Part shown: positions 49,255 through 62,387 of the stretch, piece after piece
How positions within the stretch are numbered: position 1 is the first letter of the stretch
Layout of the letters: each line of letters starts with the position of its first letter
Source: Lineus longissimus
Lineage: Eukaryota; Nemertea; Pilidiophora; Heteronemertea; Lineidae
Length of the DNA stretch: 64,000 nucleotides
Direction of reading: 5' to 3'
NCBI RefSeq assembly: GCF_910592395.1
Contig: NC_088326.1
Location: forward strand, 5,711,001 to 5,775,000
The notes under the pieces: model-generated
Databases searched by the model: none
Told to the model about the DNA's origin: nothing
The model's input: only the letters and a program-made list of their open reading frames with translations
Position numbers and translations under genes: made by a program

Positions 49255-50289
49255 CAGGAAGTCCAACCCACTGAGAAATCATATTCATCATTTAGTTTAA
49301 ACTCACTAAGTAACTGTCGAAGTTTCTCACGATTTATGTTATTAATTCATTCAAATTTGTTTCACCTCGTGCTGGTATCTGTAAATTTTTCATTTTTTTT
49401 TCTTATTTGATAGTAAGCATGAAATCTGTAAAATGATCTGATGATTTAATCATTGTGGTTTAAATGATCTTAAACGGATACACCACAACCAGTTAGTTGT
49501 TGCAAACCATGCATACAGCCATGTTAAAGTGATTCTGGTAAAATGATAGTGGGTTTTTCATAAGTCTTAGCTAGGCAGTCCTTTCTATTTCTAAAACTTA
49601 ATAACCCGGGAGTTATGTTTAATTCGTTTACACTGAAAACAATTATTAACTTTAACATAAACATAGAAGTTAAAGAAGTCATATGTCAACATGTTGTATT
49701 GCTAACGGATAAATCTTATTACTAGCGACTTTTTGGGTGGAATTTTAATTATAACCACTTTTTGGGTGAAGATTTAGGAAGGATTCTAGGGCAAAATTTA
49801 GGAAAGTCTTAGTGTCTTGCATGCAGTTTCCTATTATTAACACGAATATTTATTTTCCAATTTCTGACCGCTTATTGTCGGATCAGTCAGATCTCGCATC
49901 AAAGTTGGTGCAAACTCCATCAAAGTTGGTGCCAACTGCAGCTCCTTTTATTAGTACTTACTCTATTTTCCATTTACCTGTCCTACTCCCGAACAGGGCA
50001 ACATAATGACAAAGTCCGAGGTAGGCTAGTCGAATGAACCATCGACGTTTATTGGCTGAGACAATCGGATTAACACCGTATATACGTCGATGCATGGATA
50101 TCAGCAAAACTGCGTAGATAAAAGCACGTGGAAATGTACATTTGCATAAAAAACCCCGGAAAAAACGCTACGACTATTAGAAAAATTTATAAAAAGTATC
50201 TACATGTATCTACATAATCTACCAAATTAATGTATTCTTTATGTAGCTGTACAGTGTTTATATGCACCAAATTCGAAATCAACTAAGAA

Positions 50290-50582
50290 ATAAAGTCATG
50301 TTTGGACATTATTGACGAGAAAATTGCAAAGCCGGCATCTTCCGCCATCAATATTATTGTCAGGTGCAGTAGTCAATCTCCTCACCAGAGGGTATTTCTT
50401 CACCCTAGTCTTAAAATAACTTCATTTCAATTAACGGCCTTAACCGACCTTATGCTAGGGGGCTTCCTAGGTTGGAGCCGGAGCAGTTCATTCGAATGAC
50501 AGAACGAAGAAGAGATGATGGAGATTCCGGCACCAGTGTCGATCAATATGTCAAGGTCAGCGATCCTCGATTGTGCCGTCAA
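50290..50582 (-). pseudogene. Aspartic protease relic, unit E
   Basis: Same minus-strand ILIDTGAGISII relic in the standard unit position; no other pol domains nearby. Confidence 0.5.
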
Positions 50583-51367
50583 TTAGATTGGCGACTCCGG
50601 ACAGTATAGGGCAGAGGAATAGTGACTCGCTTCGAGACAGACATATAGTGATTTCAAAACCCAATCCTTTATCCATATTTAGTGCTGCTATGATTATCAT
50701 TATCAACTTGATGAATTTGATTACTTCAGAAAGAGAGTTAAAATTGACTATTTTTATGCGATTCTTTCACGCTGCATCCGAATTAGATATACAACATGTT
50801 TTAGAACATGGCAATATTGGGTGGGTTAATAATTTTGGCAGGAATAAGAGTGGCGAAACACCCACGCCGTCGATCATAGACCTGAAACTTTACGAATATG
50901 TTTTTAAAAAGTTGGACGCCAAACAAGCCAATGAAACCAAAATGTAATGTAGAATGTAATTTTCAGGTTTGAGAAAATCCGATATTGATCACCCGATAAT
51001 CAAAAGTACATTTTTACATGTATACCAGCCATGATCGGAGGATACCAGACTCCGTCACATCCGCGTATCTCATGTTACGCATATGTTATCGGCTTGCTTT
51101 TGATCAATTTCAGTCACTTTGTCAATCTTCGATCAATTGCAAAAGTACAACAACACTGCCACAATTGTGAGTAGCATAGCAGACCTGCATTGATCGAGCG
51201 TAAATGTTGATCATGAAGAAATGCAGATCACATGCAACCTGCATGCCATTTGAATTCTGAAATGGTGCCGTTTCTTTCTGCAAGGATCGAAGTTATTATA
51301 TAGGATAAAAGAACCATCTTAGACATCGCCTACTGCCCAGGTTTCACTGAGGTAATTTGAATAGTCA

Positions 51368-51634
51368 GGAACAACTGCAGCAGTTCCCCGGGCTATGACA
51401 GAGCTCTTGGCTGAGAACAACCTAGCTGGAGCAGTTTCCCGGGCAGCGACAGAGCTCTTGGCTGAGAACAACCAAACTGGAGCAGTTCCCCGGGCTGTGA
51501 CAGAGCTCTTTGCTGAGAACAAACCAACTGAAGCGGCTCACCCGGCTGTGACAGAGCTCTTGGCTGAGGACAACCCAACCGGAGCAGTTCCCCGGGCTGT
51601 GACAGAGCTCTTGGCTGAGAATAACCCAACTGGA
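51368..51634. repeat. 51-bp minisatellite, about 5 copies (unit E)
   Basis: Shortest complete array. It ends 709 bp before the ATG at 52343, the same spacing as in the other units. Confidence 0.9.
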
Positions 51635-52342
51635 ATAGAAAGAATATATATTCAAACTTATTCATAGCGCCAATGTAAAATCATCACTCGATTCTGTCTA
51701 AAATGTACTTGTGTGTATAATCAGTGTCTTACTGAAAGACTTTGATAAAATATACGTGTAAAGTATTACAGAGCGCTCATATAGCCCTTCCCCCACTGAT
51801 CGCTCTAAGCATCAAATTCCCCAATCTGCTGGCCGATAATCATTATTTCATCAGCCTTGTCGGAAAAATGGTTTCCATAATAAAATATCTGGCATCTTAA
51901 AGATTTAACCGGGGCCTTGGTCAGTGACTAATACATAATTTCGTTGTGATACTCGCTCGGTTACGCAAAAAAACCATGCTGAACACAAACACATGTTTCT
52001 TGAAATTTGTTATAAGAATTAAACATTCCAAAACGAAATGTTTCTTTTGGCTGACCGTCACAAGCCGTTCGTAGATCGAAATGATTATTCCTAAAATCAA
52101 TCAATCCATGAAATATATTGCAATATTTTTTCTGCGCTTTAGTTTAACTGATATTGATTCATGGGGGTCTAGTCAACGAATAAAAATGCATTGAGGTTTC
52201 ACCTTTAATCAGTTTGGAGCATCGGTGACAGCGTCGATAGCTTGGGTCAGTGGGTCCACCTTTGAACGACGTTGAGAGTGAGCCAAGTGCACGATCGTTG
52301 CCCAACTTCCAAAAAGTAAATTATTTGAACCACACGACAAGT

Positions 52343-54518
52343 ATGCTGTTTTTGCAGCTCTTTTTTGTTTTCTGTGCAATGACCGCTACTGTGAAAGGGG
52401 CCAATTGTAAGTATTGTTTATTACTCTGAACCAAATGCAATCGAAAGGGACAAAATTAACTCGAGTTTGAGTCCTTGCTGGAACCGAGTGGGGCTTCATG
52501 GTAGAGTGCGTCAGAGATCATCAGCGCGGAGACGAACATAGCGGGGTGACTTTTTACCGAACTCGCCCTGCACTCACGTGGCGGGAAAGCTTTTTTGCGG
52601 TTTGACATGTGCGTGCTATTAATAACGAATAACGCATTTTCTACTATACATGTATAAGAGTTGAAACGGGATGAGCTCAGGAACCCGGGGTTATCTTATC
52701 TCCAATTACCGTGTTCAGAATGACTTCGTGACGTATTCAGTTAGAGTTATACTGCAGCGCTGATGAATCGAGATGCTCCCGAGTTTCGTCGAGCTGATGA
52801 CTTTGGGAGGTTCGCAGAGAATTTGATTTTTCATTTCATGGTTGACCATTGATCAAAGTTGTTGGTACATTCTAAAAGATTATTTCACGGCGCTATCATT
52901 TGCACATTAAGGGAAGTTTCTCCTTTAACTATGAATCTTATCTCGGCGCTGGCAGTTATAGCTTAATTATGGTTCGAAATGGAAAGGCTATCGTGCAGTT
53001 ATTTTGAGAAAAGGCTCAGACGAGAAAAAGTCTGGAAACTTTTTTCCTGTACTTAGTCACCCCAGCTAATCAGACCTTCAAACTGATGGGCAATTCCCAT
53101 TCTGACGAGCTGCCGATTCCAGATTTGATATGCACCCTGCGAAGACTTTTCAATATAGCACCAGAAATTTTGACGTCAAGAAATCGCCTGATCACGAAAC
53201 ATTAATGCTTCCCCTCGGATCTTCGAACATTAACCAAGAGATTGACATCTTGCACATAACATTTGATTCAGTAATATGGTAGATTTAAGCAAACAGCATG
53301 CTCGCATTCAAAGATCGATAAGGCTGCTTACTTTTGAATCGGCACAATCCACGGTCATTTGAATGACTCTAATTAAGCAAAATCTTCCCATTAAATAGGC
53401 TGGATAAAGAATGAATGCATTCAAAATCTTCCCTTAGATCCAAATGCAAGCATTTAAATTACGATATATAATGATTTCCTGAAGTACAAGACGATTTTAT
53501 GAGACTTTGTAGAATATTTCCCGTAGGGTGTATGTATATGTTGGCTCGGGCAGAGCGTCGGAATGGCAGTCGCCCGTCAGAAGGCAGATCTGATTAGCCA
53601 GAATGTAAGTTCATCCGATCATTACAGATCTGTTCTCTGTTCCCGCTGGCTATACACATCGTCAGGGTGACTGTCGCGGGAATGATTTTTACGCCGTCCA
53701 TCTTAATCGTGTGTCGTTTATCCTGTGCATTGCCCTGTGCAACAAATGCTCAAAATGTCGTGCGTTGCAATTTTCACCAAAGCATGCATGCGCGTTGAAA
53801 TTGAAGTCCTGTGATACTGTCACGTTCCGTGGCAGCCCAGAACGAAATATGTATAAACGAATTGGTAGGAACTAGATATGACCTGTAAACAAGGAAAGTT
53901 AATGTGATGTCTCATGAAAATGGTGTCATATTGACAGTTATTCGAATGTATGCCGGGCTAAAACACAAAAATCCGTTTGACATCAGTTATTTAAAAAAAG
54001 TGTCGTACAATGTATGCTGTCATTGTGACATTATTCTCACTTCAATTTGAATGACGTCAGAATAATGCAATAACGACGATGCAAGAAAGTGTACATCACG
54101 TCTTGGATGAAGGGCTACCACTCTAACTCTTCCAATGATGACCATGCCATTTTGACATCATTCAAGCTCATGTTAGTAGTTGTAATTCGGAAAGTGATAA
54201 AGTCCGATGTAAAAAAAGCCCAAATCATGTAGCTTGTCTTCCTTGTGTTTTGTTTTATTTTACGCAGATATGTCCAACCGTGCGATATTCGCTGTCAGGA
54301 GGACGCCTTCTACCGGCAGAATGATAAAGACAACTAGTTACACGCTTCTTGCCAGCTGTTTTGACTGTGCATTCAGTTGTTTTAGGCGCTTTGATTGTAG
54401 CGCGTTTGTCCGTGACAACAACAATAAGAAATGTTACCTCTTCGATATACTTAAGTTTACTGACGTCTTGAGTACTACTTCTTTTGGGGGTAACGACTTC
54501 TGGCGTCTTACATTGTGA
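52343..54518 (+). CDS. Secreted two-PAN/Apple-module protein, copy E (3 exons)
   Basis: Exons are 52343-52406, 53628-53864 and 54268-54518, the same 64/237/251-nt structure and phase-1 introns as copy B. Intron 1 is 1.22 kb and intron 2 is 403 bp. Exon 2 reads LFSVPAGYTHRQGDCRG, then LCIALCNKCSKCRAL, HACALKLKSC and FRGSPERN. It is the most diverged compact copy (RG for HG, YAVHLN for YTVFLN, HACAL for HSCTL), yet every cysteine is kept. Exon 3 has SCFDCAFSCFRRFDC and ends SFGGNDFWRLTL. Changes that spare all cysteines and splice sites suggest the protein is still under selection. A second partial exon 3 lies downstream at 54920-55129; AATAAA is at 55749-55754. Confidence 0.7.
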
Positions 54519-54554
54519 ATCTGTGTTATGTGATAGAGATTAACACTTTAAGTC

Positions 54555-54919
54555 CTGCTTGAGTCTTGCAAAGCATTGTTGACGTAAAATAGCCGCAGCA
54601 TATCTTCCCGTATTATATTCCTCATCAATCAGGACACCGAGACAAAATTGCGCGTAGTCTGCATCCCCAGGCGATGACACCCTCGTCAGGCTCCTGGGAT
54701 GCAGCGTAAAACTTAGCCAGGACCTGTTCGGAGGTCAGGACCTCTCCGACAACTTATCAACATCGGTAATGACATCGTATGGGTTGATCTCATCACCATA
54801 CTGCAACAAACACTCCAAGCCATATCTTTTCACGATCTTCTAATGGCCGTCAGAATTGTCTGCAGTGGAAGGCCAACAACCTGTAAGAGGCCTTTTGTTT
54901 CAGCCCTCCACTGCCTATA
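54555..54919 (-). pseudogene. LTR-retrotransposon gag-like fragment
   Basis: The minus strand contains TSEQVLAKFYAASQEPDEGV followed by IAWGCRLRAIL, resembling the conserved gag core of Ty3/Gypsy-type elements (LLxxFYxxxQxxxExVxxWGCRLE). Upstream is NPYDVIT and a frame broken by stops. It was inserted between exon 3 and its partial duplicate in unit E, together with which it may have arrived. Confidence 0.4.
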
Positions 54920-55129
54920 GGCAAAATCATAAAGACAACTAATACCACGCTTCTTGCCAGCTGTTTTGACTGTGCATTCCATTGTTTTAGGCGCTTTGAA
55001 TGTAGCGCGTTTGTCCATGACAACAACATTAAGAAATGTTACCTCCTCGATATACATAACTTTACTGACGTCTTGAGTACTACTACTTCTGTGGGTACCG
55101 ATTTCTGGCGTTTGACATTGTTAATATAG
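54920..55129 (+). pseudogene. Partial second copy of exon 3 (unit E)
   Basis: Sequence from GGCAAAATCATAAAGAC onward duplicates exon 3 from its GGCAGAATTATAAAG point. The frame is open (SCFDCAFHCFRRFECSAF, KKCYLLDI), but the normal TGA is lost (TTA) and a TAG follows six bases later. Exon 3's first 50-odd bases and the acceptor are missing. It could be an alternative terminal exon only if a cryptic acceptor is used; more likely a remnant. Confidence 0.6.
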
Positions 55130-55764
55130 CAGTGTTTTATCAAATGTGATAGAAATTAACACTTTCCGAAGTGAAAGCATATGGCAAAGAGAATAAGTGT
55201 TTTTTAGTAGAGTAGTTCTAAGTCGTCTCGCTAGGGCGTAATATCAACTAGTACACTGGTTTAACACGTCGATAGATAATTCCAAGGATCAGGGCGGCTA
55301 AATGCATCTGTTTGCTTCAATGAAAGACTTGCTGACCTTGAGAGGAAATGACGACACAAAAGAAACATACAAAACATATTGCGGGGCGTACGGCTCACAT
55401 TTATTATCTTTATCCGAATGTACCCTTAAACCCTGTAATGAAAGGCCTTGTATCTATTGTGTTGCTAAGGTAAACCTGTCCCTTTACCCACCGTGAGGAT
55501 AGATATGGCTGAAATACGTAACATAAACACAGACAGAGAAGGTAACCAGGTGGGGTGGTTTATTCCATGACGTCAAATGTCGAAATTAGCCACCCATATC
55601 AAATTGCCATGGCGACAAAATATGGAGGTCAGCCAGGGAATCATGTATACATTCATATCCTCGTACACCCACGCATTCATGATTTGGTAGTACCTATTGT
55701 TCCAACTGTGAAATTAACAAGCATTAACCATGATTTAGTTGTCACACCAATAAAATGAAGTTAA

Positions 55765-56485
55765 ACAAGCAGTCTTTAAAAAAGACTGAAGGGATGGTTC
55801 GAATTGTGGGCAGGGCAGGGACTGAGGTTTTTGCGCATGATTGGGGCAATCTGGGCAGGAGTTGTTGAAATGTGATGTGGTATGATCAGAGGAACCTGTC
55901 ATAGTTGTTTTCATTGTAAATCGTTATAGGTAGCTGCGTTCAGGAGAAATTATCGACACACATACTGTATGCATTGAAATGGCTTTTGATAGGCGGCAGC
56001 ACCAACATTTCAGACGGCGCGGATTTTTTGGCGACTAAATGTTGAATATCCGCAAAAATCAAGTTGCTAATCCACCAAATCAGGGTGAAAGGCGAATATC
56101 ACTGTTAATGCGATGCTGCTGTGAAAAAGTGTAGCATTTGATGGCGCCAGCAAGCTAAAATGTGTACATTCACATCGCGTATTGACAGCTTGACCTCCAC
56201 AAGCAGACAACCGACTCAATATAAGATTACTACGCTATACATCGGCGATGTATGGAACAAAATTGGTATTAAATAAATCATTTATTCAGCAGGTTATAGC
56301 GGCTATTAGCAAATTCAAGTGGGCGAATCAAGCTAAGATTAATCTGAGGGATCTAAGCAGAATAGCATTGTCTTTTCGGACGTTACAAACATGAGAACTA
56401 ATTTGTTCACGCAGATGCATACAAAACGAATAACCAAGCACAGATGCTGTTTCGCAATCGAACCACCAAAAAAATACCACCACAT
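55765..56485. other. 0.7-kb foreign segment in unit E
   Basis: Units B and D pass directly from the AATAAA region to ACATCAAAATGGTTAATAATTA. Unit E has unrelated sequence here, starting near AGTCTTTAAAAAAGACT, a short palindrome. No gene or element type recognised. Confidence 0.4.
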
Positions 56486-56696
56486 GGTTAAGAATTACTA
56501 CTCTGATGGTGAAACTATATTCGATCACGCATGGCCACCCCTAAAGCGATATACGGACATAGTCCAGGGCGTCCGGATATATACAGTTTTGTTCACGATC
56601 TTCAACGATAAGGTCGACGGCAAACATTTTACACAACACTTCAGGCAATGCGTACCATTTCGACTCGGTCTATGCAGAGTCTTTCTACAATATATA

Positions 56697-57423
56697 CGGC
56701 TGTTATAAAACGCGGATTCCGCGGAAATCCGCGGAAAAATCTAACTTGGCTACAGGGGGGCTACCTGAACCGCAGGTGAGAGTTTTTCATATTAATAGTG
56801 TGCATTGTTGTGCGCATGAAGTACTCCTGGTGACAAGGTCTTTGGGAATCCCCGTTATATGGTGCGCTGTATGCGCCGTAAATCATAAGCACCTTGTACA
56901 GTAGTTCGAAATAAACTTATACTCTAGGACGGGCCGCGAAGTAAGTTTTTGTGATTGCTAAAAATAGACTCCGATGTGCAGTCGCATATATGGTTGGTTA
57001 GGTTCGAGCTGCAAGGAGATTGTCCTAAAACATTTTCGTAGACCAGAATTCAGTTCGTCATCGACCCTATTTGAAGGAGGCATACCGTAACGTACATCAA
57101 TCCGGGCATCAATCACACTTGAAAGCAGCCTCGTAATATGTTCCTGGGAATCAGGAACCACGGTGGTGTCGAAGATAACATGCAAAGTTTATCAACACCA
57201 AGAAAAAAAGAGGGAAGAGTCGATCGGAATGGCATGAATGGCGCTCCAGAGGATTAAAATATGACCGATGAAATATGCAGATAACTGGTAGTTCTTTCCT
57301 CCGATTTATGATTTATGTTGTTATTTGTATAATATAATTATCATTAAATATTATGCGCGTATTTACTGGCGACTTTGTGATTTTTCCGCGGATTTCCGCA
57401 GATTCCGCGTTTTATAACAGCCG
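56697..57423. mobile_element. 727-bp MITE with 45-bp TIRs and 9-bp target duplication
   Basis: Ends are inverted repeats starting CGGCTGTTATAAAACGCGGA and extending about 45 bp with two mismatches. CAATATATA is duplicated exactly outside both ends (56688-56696 and 57424-57432). A 9-bp duplication fits Mutator-like elements; an 8-bp reading would fit hAT. The interior has no transposase, so it is non-autonomous. It splits unit E spacer sequence. Confidence 0.8.
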
Positions 57424-57852
57424 CAATATATATACAATGTATAGAAAGAATCTGGTCTATGCATAGAATTTTCTCATTACGTTCGACAACAGAGCAGACT
57501 TACCTCACCATTTCAATCCGTCGTAAAGACGACCTATGAACCCCAGATCTCGTATTTTGATCGTATTCTGTATCAGCATCGTTATCTCTCGTAAATACAC
57601 AGTAGTGCCAAATCTGTACATCGAATTCATCTCGTATAATAAGCATTGATTGGGAAGTCATGCAGAGAAAATTCACGAATTCTATCTAAGTATAGAACCA
57701 TGGTATAAGCGCTATAATCCCCATAGTAAGATATCAAGAATCATCGTGAATTCTCGTACATTTAATCCTTTATAAAGATGAAGTAAATTCGATCGAATCC
57801 GATCAGAATACGAGACTATTCCAGTTATGCCCAAGGTTTCAATTCTGCAATA

Positions 57853-60660
57853 GGTTATAGGTGTCGCATTACTGGGATTTAAGCCGTATAGTACCTGTTT
57901 AATCCACAGGTGGCATAATTCGATGGTCGAACAATCTCGTTTTTCGATTGCTAATTATCGCTATTATTCGGAATGGAATCGTATATATCCTCGGGTTATT
58001 TTCACGATATCGAGAATTCTTGTATTTCTACGACTTTGATAGAACCGTTGAATACATCGCCTTGTCCTGCAATGTTTGCAATTAATGTCAAGGAAAATCT
58101 CCGTATTGCCAATGAAAATACATGTTAAAATCAAAAATATATACGTTCTAATCACGAATATCTACCTGGGTAGAAGGCGTGGTGCATTTGTGGATGGTCG
58201 ATACTCTAAATAGCTGTGAACTTTACAATACAGCAGCGGTAAACCTGTCCTGAGCGGTCAAGTCGTCATCAAAGATAAAGTTACAATCACAGATTACTCC
58301 AAATATATGTCCACATCTTGTGGGACAAGTACATCTCAGTCAGCAGTCTTAAAAACAGAGCACACTTAGCAATTGATAATATGTATCTATGCGGCTCTGT
58401 TGGAAGTCAACATGTACGGTTGTTTTAATTCCTATGCTCTGCCTTTGTGGTGTTGTTTATGTCGTGATAGCATAAAATAACACAACATCTTAACTAGTGA
58501 ACCACGACAACGGCAACGATTTTTATTTTAACAGCGATTAACATTTTGAAATATAACAAGATTACAGATTAAAATAGAGTACAGATAGATACCATGGAAG
58601 TAGGCAACGGGCTCTTCCCATCAAAAAACCCAACAACATATCATGACTAACACTTCCCGTGCCACATATAGGGCTTTGAAAGGTGCATTTTTAGTCTGAA
58701 ATAAAAAGTCAACATTATAATATAACAAGTCGGGGGTTAACAATAATTAGACAATGTCAATGATACATTCATTTGTTAGGAACGATATAGCTAGTTGTTT
58801 TATTTCATTTACGGAAGATCGAGGCGGTCAACGTGGCCATTTGAAAAAACTGGCGCCAGGTTTCTAAAAATATTAATTTTCTGTCGTATGGTTTCGGTTT
58901 GAATTTTGCTCTTGTAAACCATTGCATCAAAGGCTTCTTTTAAACAAGCACTGATCGAGGTTCCACAATTAACTCACGAAAAATACGAATTCTAGTACAT
59001 GGTATTCCTATTCATCTGTTCAATTTTAATAAAATAATCCGTAATCGTAGACGTAAGCGACGCGGAAGGTCAATATCGTATAGGAAACTGAATGCGACCT
59101 AAAACAACACTCGTAGTATGTATCTAACGTGATGGGACGTGTGTTACATGTATTATCATCCATGAACATAACATGCATTCAAGTAACTCCGAGCATCAAA
59201 TTTAGCATTTTGCATGGGATTTACGGAACTGTGGAACTGGCCACAGATACCCGGCCTTTTTGAATAATAGCATATCAAATGTCATCATCTCTAAATAACT
59301 TTACAAAACTGAGTCAGAATGCACAAATTCTACACACAACGATGAAATGCAAAAACATCAAAAGCTGCAGCAGTTTCCTGGATGAACGACTCGGTATTCC
59401 CATTGGAAACTGTTTATTTCTAGATCTATCGGTACAATTATTTGAATGATATAAAAATGAAAGTATGTACATAAACATTGATAAGTAACAGCTATAAAGG
59501 ATGAAACATAGCAGCAGAGATAGTGTGAAGACACACTCTTAGAAATGAAGTATTTTTTACTTCTAAAAAACTTTTATCGAAGATAGGTAAACACCAATAT
59601 GCACCCGTCGATTTTTTGGGGGTAAATGAAAAACCCCAGATGGGTTTATATTATTCGAGACTGTGAAAAACATTAGAATGTTTGTCATTTCGATGAAAAA
59701 ACCTCTACGGGGTGCATATTTGTGTTGGTCGAAAAACCTTAAAAAGTTTATCAAAAGCTAAAACACCTTTATTTGTAAGAGGGCATATATGTGTTAAGAG
59801 GTCGTTACAATTGAAAAACAAATAAAGAATAAGAAGTGCAAGCATTATTGTTTTCGTTCACAAAATATACCTACAGCTTTGCTTACATTTTCTCTAAATA
59901 ACGGACAGCCCAAAAAACTACATAGGTTGTGTCGTAGAAACGATTTGATTCATAAAAAAATAACGATGGTCTCAGATATAAAAAATCACATCGTTAAACG
60001 TGTAACCGACACGCAAGTATAATTACAGAGGTTTCTTCATCATCTAAAAATTCAAGTTGATAATATTCAACCTACTTTCAAATAAAATCCTAATTAAACC
60101 ACAACTTGAGTTGGCGACCCGAGATAATTTATCACGGCTATCACGCCCCATTCAAACAGCCACCACGATAAGCATTTACTTTTTATCACTATATTCATTA
60201 ACTAAACACGATAAAATATCGTTCAAATTCACCAATCATTAGAGAGTACTAAAAAGGATATAACGATGATCGACAACACTAAATCTAATATTATCTAAAG
60301 TACGCGGAGGGCTACCGCTGCGACCTTTGGACTGAGAGAGGCTGGCAGGGATGGAATAAGATTAAAATATTCAATGGGTCGCCTCAGCCTTTTTCATCGC
60401 AGGAGCGTGTGATTTTATCGCACTACCAGTAATCGCATGGAGCTTAAAGACCTACCTTCAACATCCAAATCGTCAGCAAACTATTGCAAGTCTCGGTGTA
60501 ATTTTCATGACACCATGACGGCCTGGCAGGCCTAGTAGATTAACATTTAACATTTGATCTTGGCCGTGATTTTCGGTCGCGCCGAAACGATCGTGCCAAT
60601 GCTATAAGGGTTTATAGATCTTTGACGTTGAGGTTACCGTTGGTGCATTTTCCCTCATCC
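57853..60660. other. Single-copy AT-rich non-coding region
   Basis: No homology to the units and no frame with a recognisable domain. A weak inverted repeat (ACACCAATATGCACCCG / GGGGTGCATATTTGTGTTGG) at about 59565-59760 may be an old MITE. Confidence 0.5.
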
Positions 60661-60669
60661 TATATGTAT

Positions 60670-61200
60670 CTAATATAACCTAGCATCTGGCAATACTACA
60701 TGCGATGGCGCAGCATGCAGTAGGCCTTCATTGTAACGTCCGAAATACTAACCGAAGCAGTCGCAAATAGATATCCATAGGTTGTAATCGAATCGAGTTT
60801 AAAAAGTGTTCACAATTTTCTGTTCAAATAACAACGTGTATAGCAAATATTCCTTTCAAATCATCTGCAGGTCTCAAGCAAAATAAAATATCTCTACGTC
60901 ATTGTCGGTACTGTTGTCGTTTATCGTTTAGTTTCATGTTATCATCCTCTCAGTTATTTATTACCTATAATTTGACAATTCTACATGAGATTGCGCCGCA
61001 GTAGGCCGATACTTTCCCTTATTTGTAACATTCTTCAATACAAAGCGAAGCAGTGGCAAACAGCTAATCGAATCGAGTTTTAAAAGTGTTCACAATTTTT
61101 CATTTAAAAACATCGTGTATAGCAAATAATCCTTTTAAATTATCTGCAGGCATCCAGCATAAAAAATCGACATCTTCATTACCGCAAATCTGCGCTAAGA
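60670..61200. repeat. 280-bp direct duplication
   Basis: AATCGAATCGAGTTT at 60786 and 61066, AGTGTTCACAATTTT and GTGTATAGCAAAT follow in both copies. The copies are diverged with indels. 61201-62387 shows no gene. Confidence 0.75.
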
Positions 61201-62387
61201 GAGGTAAAACTTATTACCTCGTCTGATCCTTCACATTTCCTCGGGTCATTCTATCAGTTGACAGAATGTGGTCTGTTGATTCAGGTAGATAATTGCATCT
61301 TGGCAGTGCCAGCACAGCAGCATGCAGCTAGCAAGGTCCCTCACTCCATGGCCAAAGGTAGATTACGTAAGATTACCACAGAATACTTCCCTCAGCAATC
61401 AAGGTAATAAGGATTGTGAACAAATCACAGTAGGGAGGACATTGGAGATGGTTTCCAATTGCTGAAAGTTGCTCTAACGCAGACTTGCCGTAATGTTGTT
61501 CGAATGCTAAACTGTATTTACCGTGTTCAATAATTACATGTACATTGATTAACAGTTCAGCTATGTTTGCTTACAACACAATCATTGCAAATGATCGATA
61601 ATAAGTGACGATTCAATATAGAAAAAACGGCACGTTTTTGAACTTGGCTAATTACATCAAATAATTTGTGCAACACTTTTAATATATGTCATTTTGCTCT
61701 TGAGCATGAATTATGTCTTGGTTTGACGGAATTTGGATAATTGTGTTCTATGGACGAGACATTTCTGCAATTAGAAGAGAAAAATCTAAAATCCTCTACA
61801 ATTGGACAATAATTTGCTGATTGAAATTTGAAATGAGGTAAGATTTTGATTTTCGTGCTACCCTATAGTTGGAAGTCAGGCAGCATTATATGGTGACATT
61901 TCTTTACTTTATAACTAGCTTACTTCCCTCGCAAGACTTCCATCCCTTCCTCTTCCTAAGTCGAGAAGTGTCAAACGTCCAATGTTTAATTGCACACAGT
62001 CCCGTAGGAGATACGAGTACATGTACAGATAGATGAAATTATGAAGAAGTGTTAAATTACATTTAGAAACACAACATACATTTACTTGATGCTTCTGCAA
62101 CGTGCACGTAAGTTTTTTTCTGGTAAAACAATATCTAGAGATTATGCTTATCAATTCAAAAAATATAAAACCTTAACGATACTCATAGTATTGCGATGTT
62201 GTGCTCTCTTTCTGGTACATTAGTTTCCATCCTATGATACATATGATTAAACAGGATTCTGAAATAACATGTCACTATACTCAAGAATTCATAAAGACTT
62301 TGGAACCAATACTACGACATCTTAACTGGCATTAGGTTTCAATATTGACAATAGGGGGCTTTTGCAAGATAATCCGCCTTCAATTCA

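Larger units (their letters stand above)
27947..50200 (+). repeat. Tandem unit D, split by about 16.7 kb of foreign DNA in intron 1
   Basis: The unit restarts in mid-minisatellite at 27947 and carries exon 1 at 28945. It loses homology to other units near 29139 and regains it near 45829 (GATAAGAGTTGAAACG), then carries exons 2 and 3 and the spacer. Everything from 29140 to 45828 is unrelated to the unit. Confidence 0.8.
50201..57852 (+). repeat. Tandem unit E (last, right-truncated copy)
   Basis: Layout as in unit B until exon 3, then three foreign pieces: about 54555-54919, 55765-56485 and 56697-57423. Homology ends near 57852, at the point matching about 17050 in unit A, so the last 1.1 kb of spacer is missing and the array ends here. 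Segments 50583-51367 and 51635-52342 are shared non-coding unit sequence. Confidence 0.85.
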
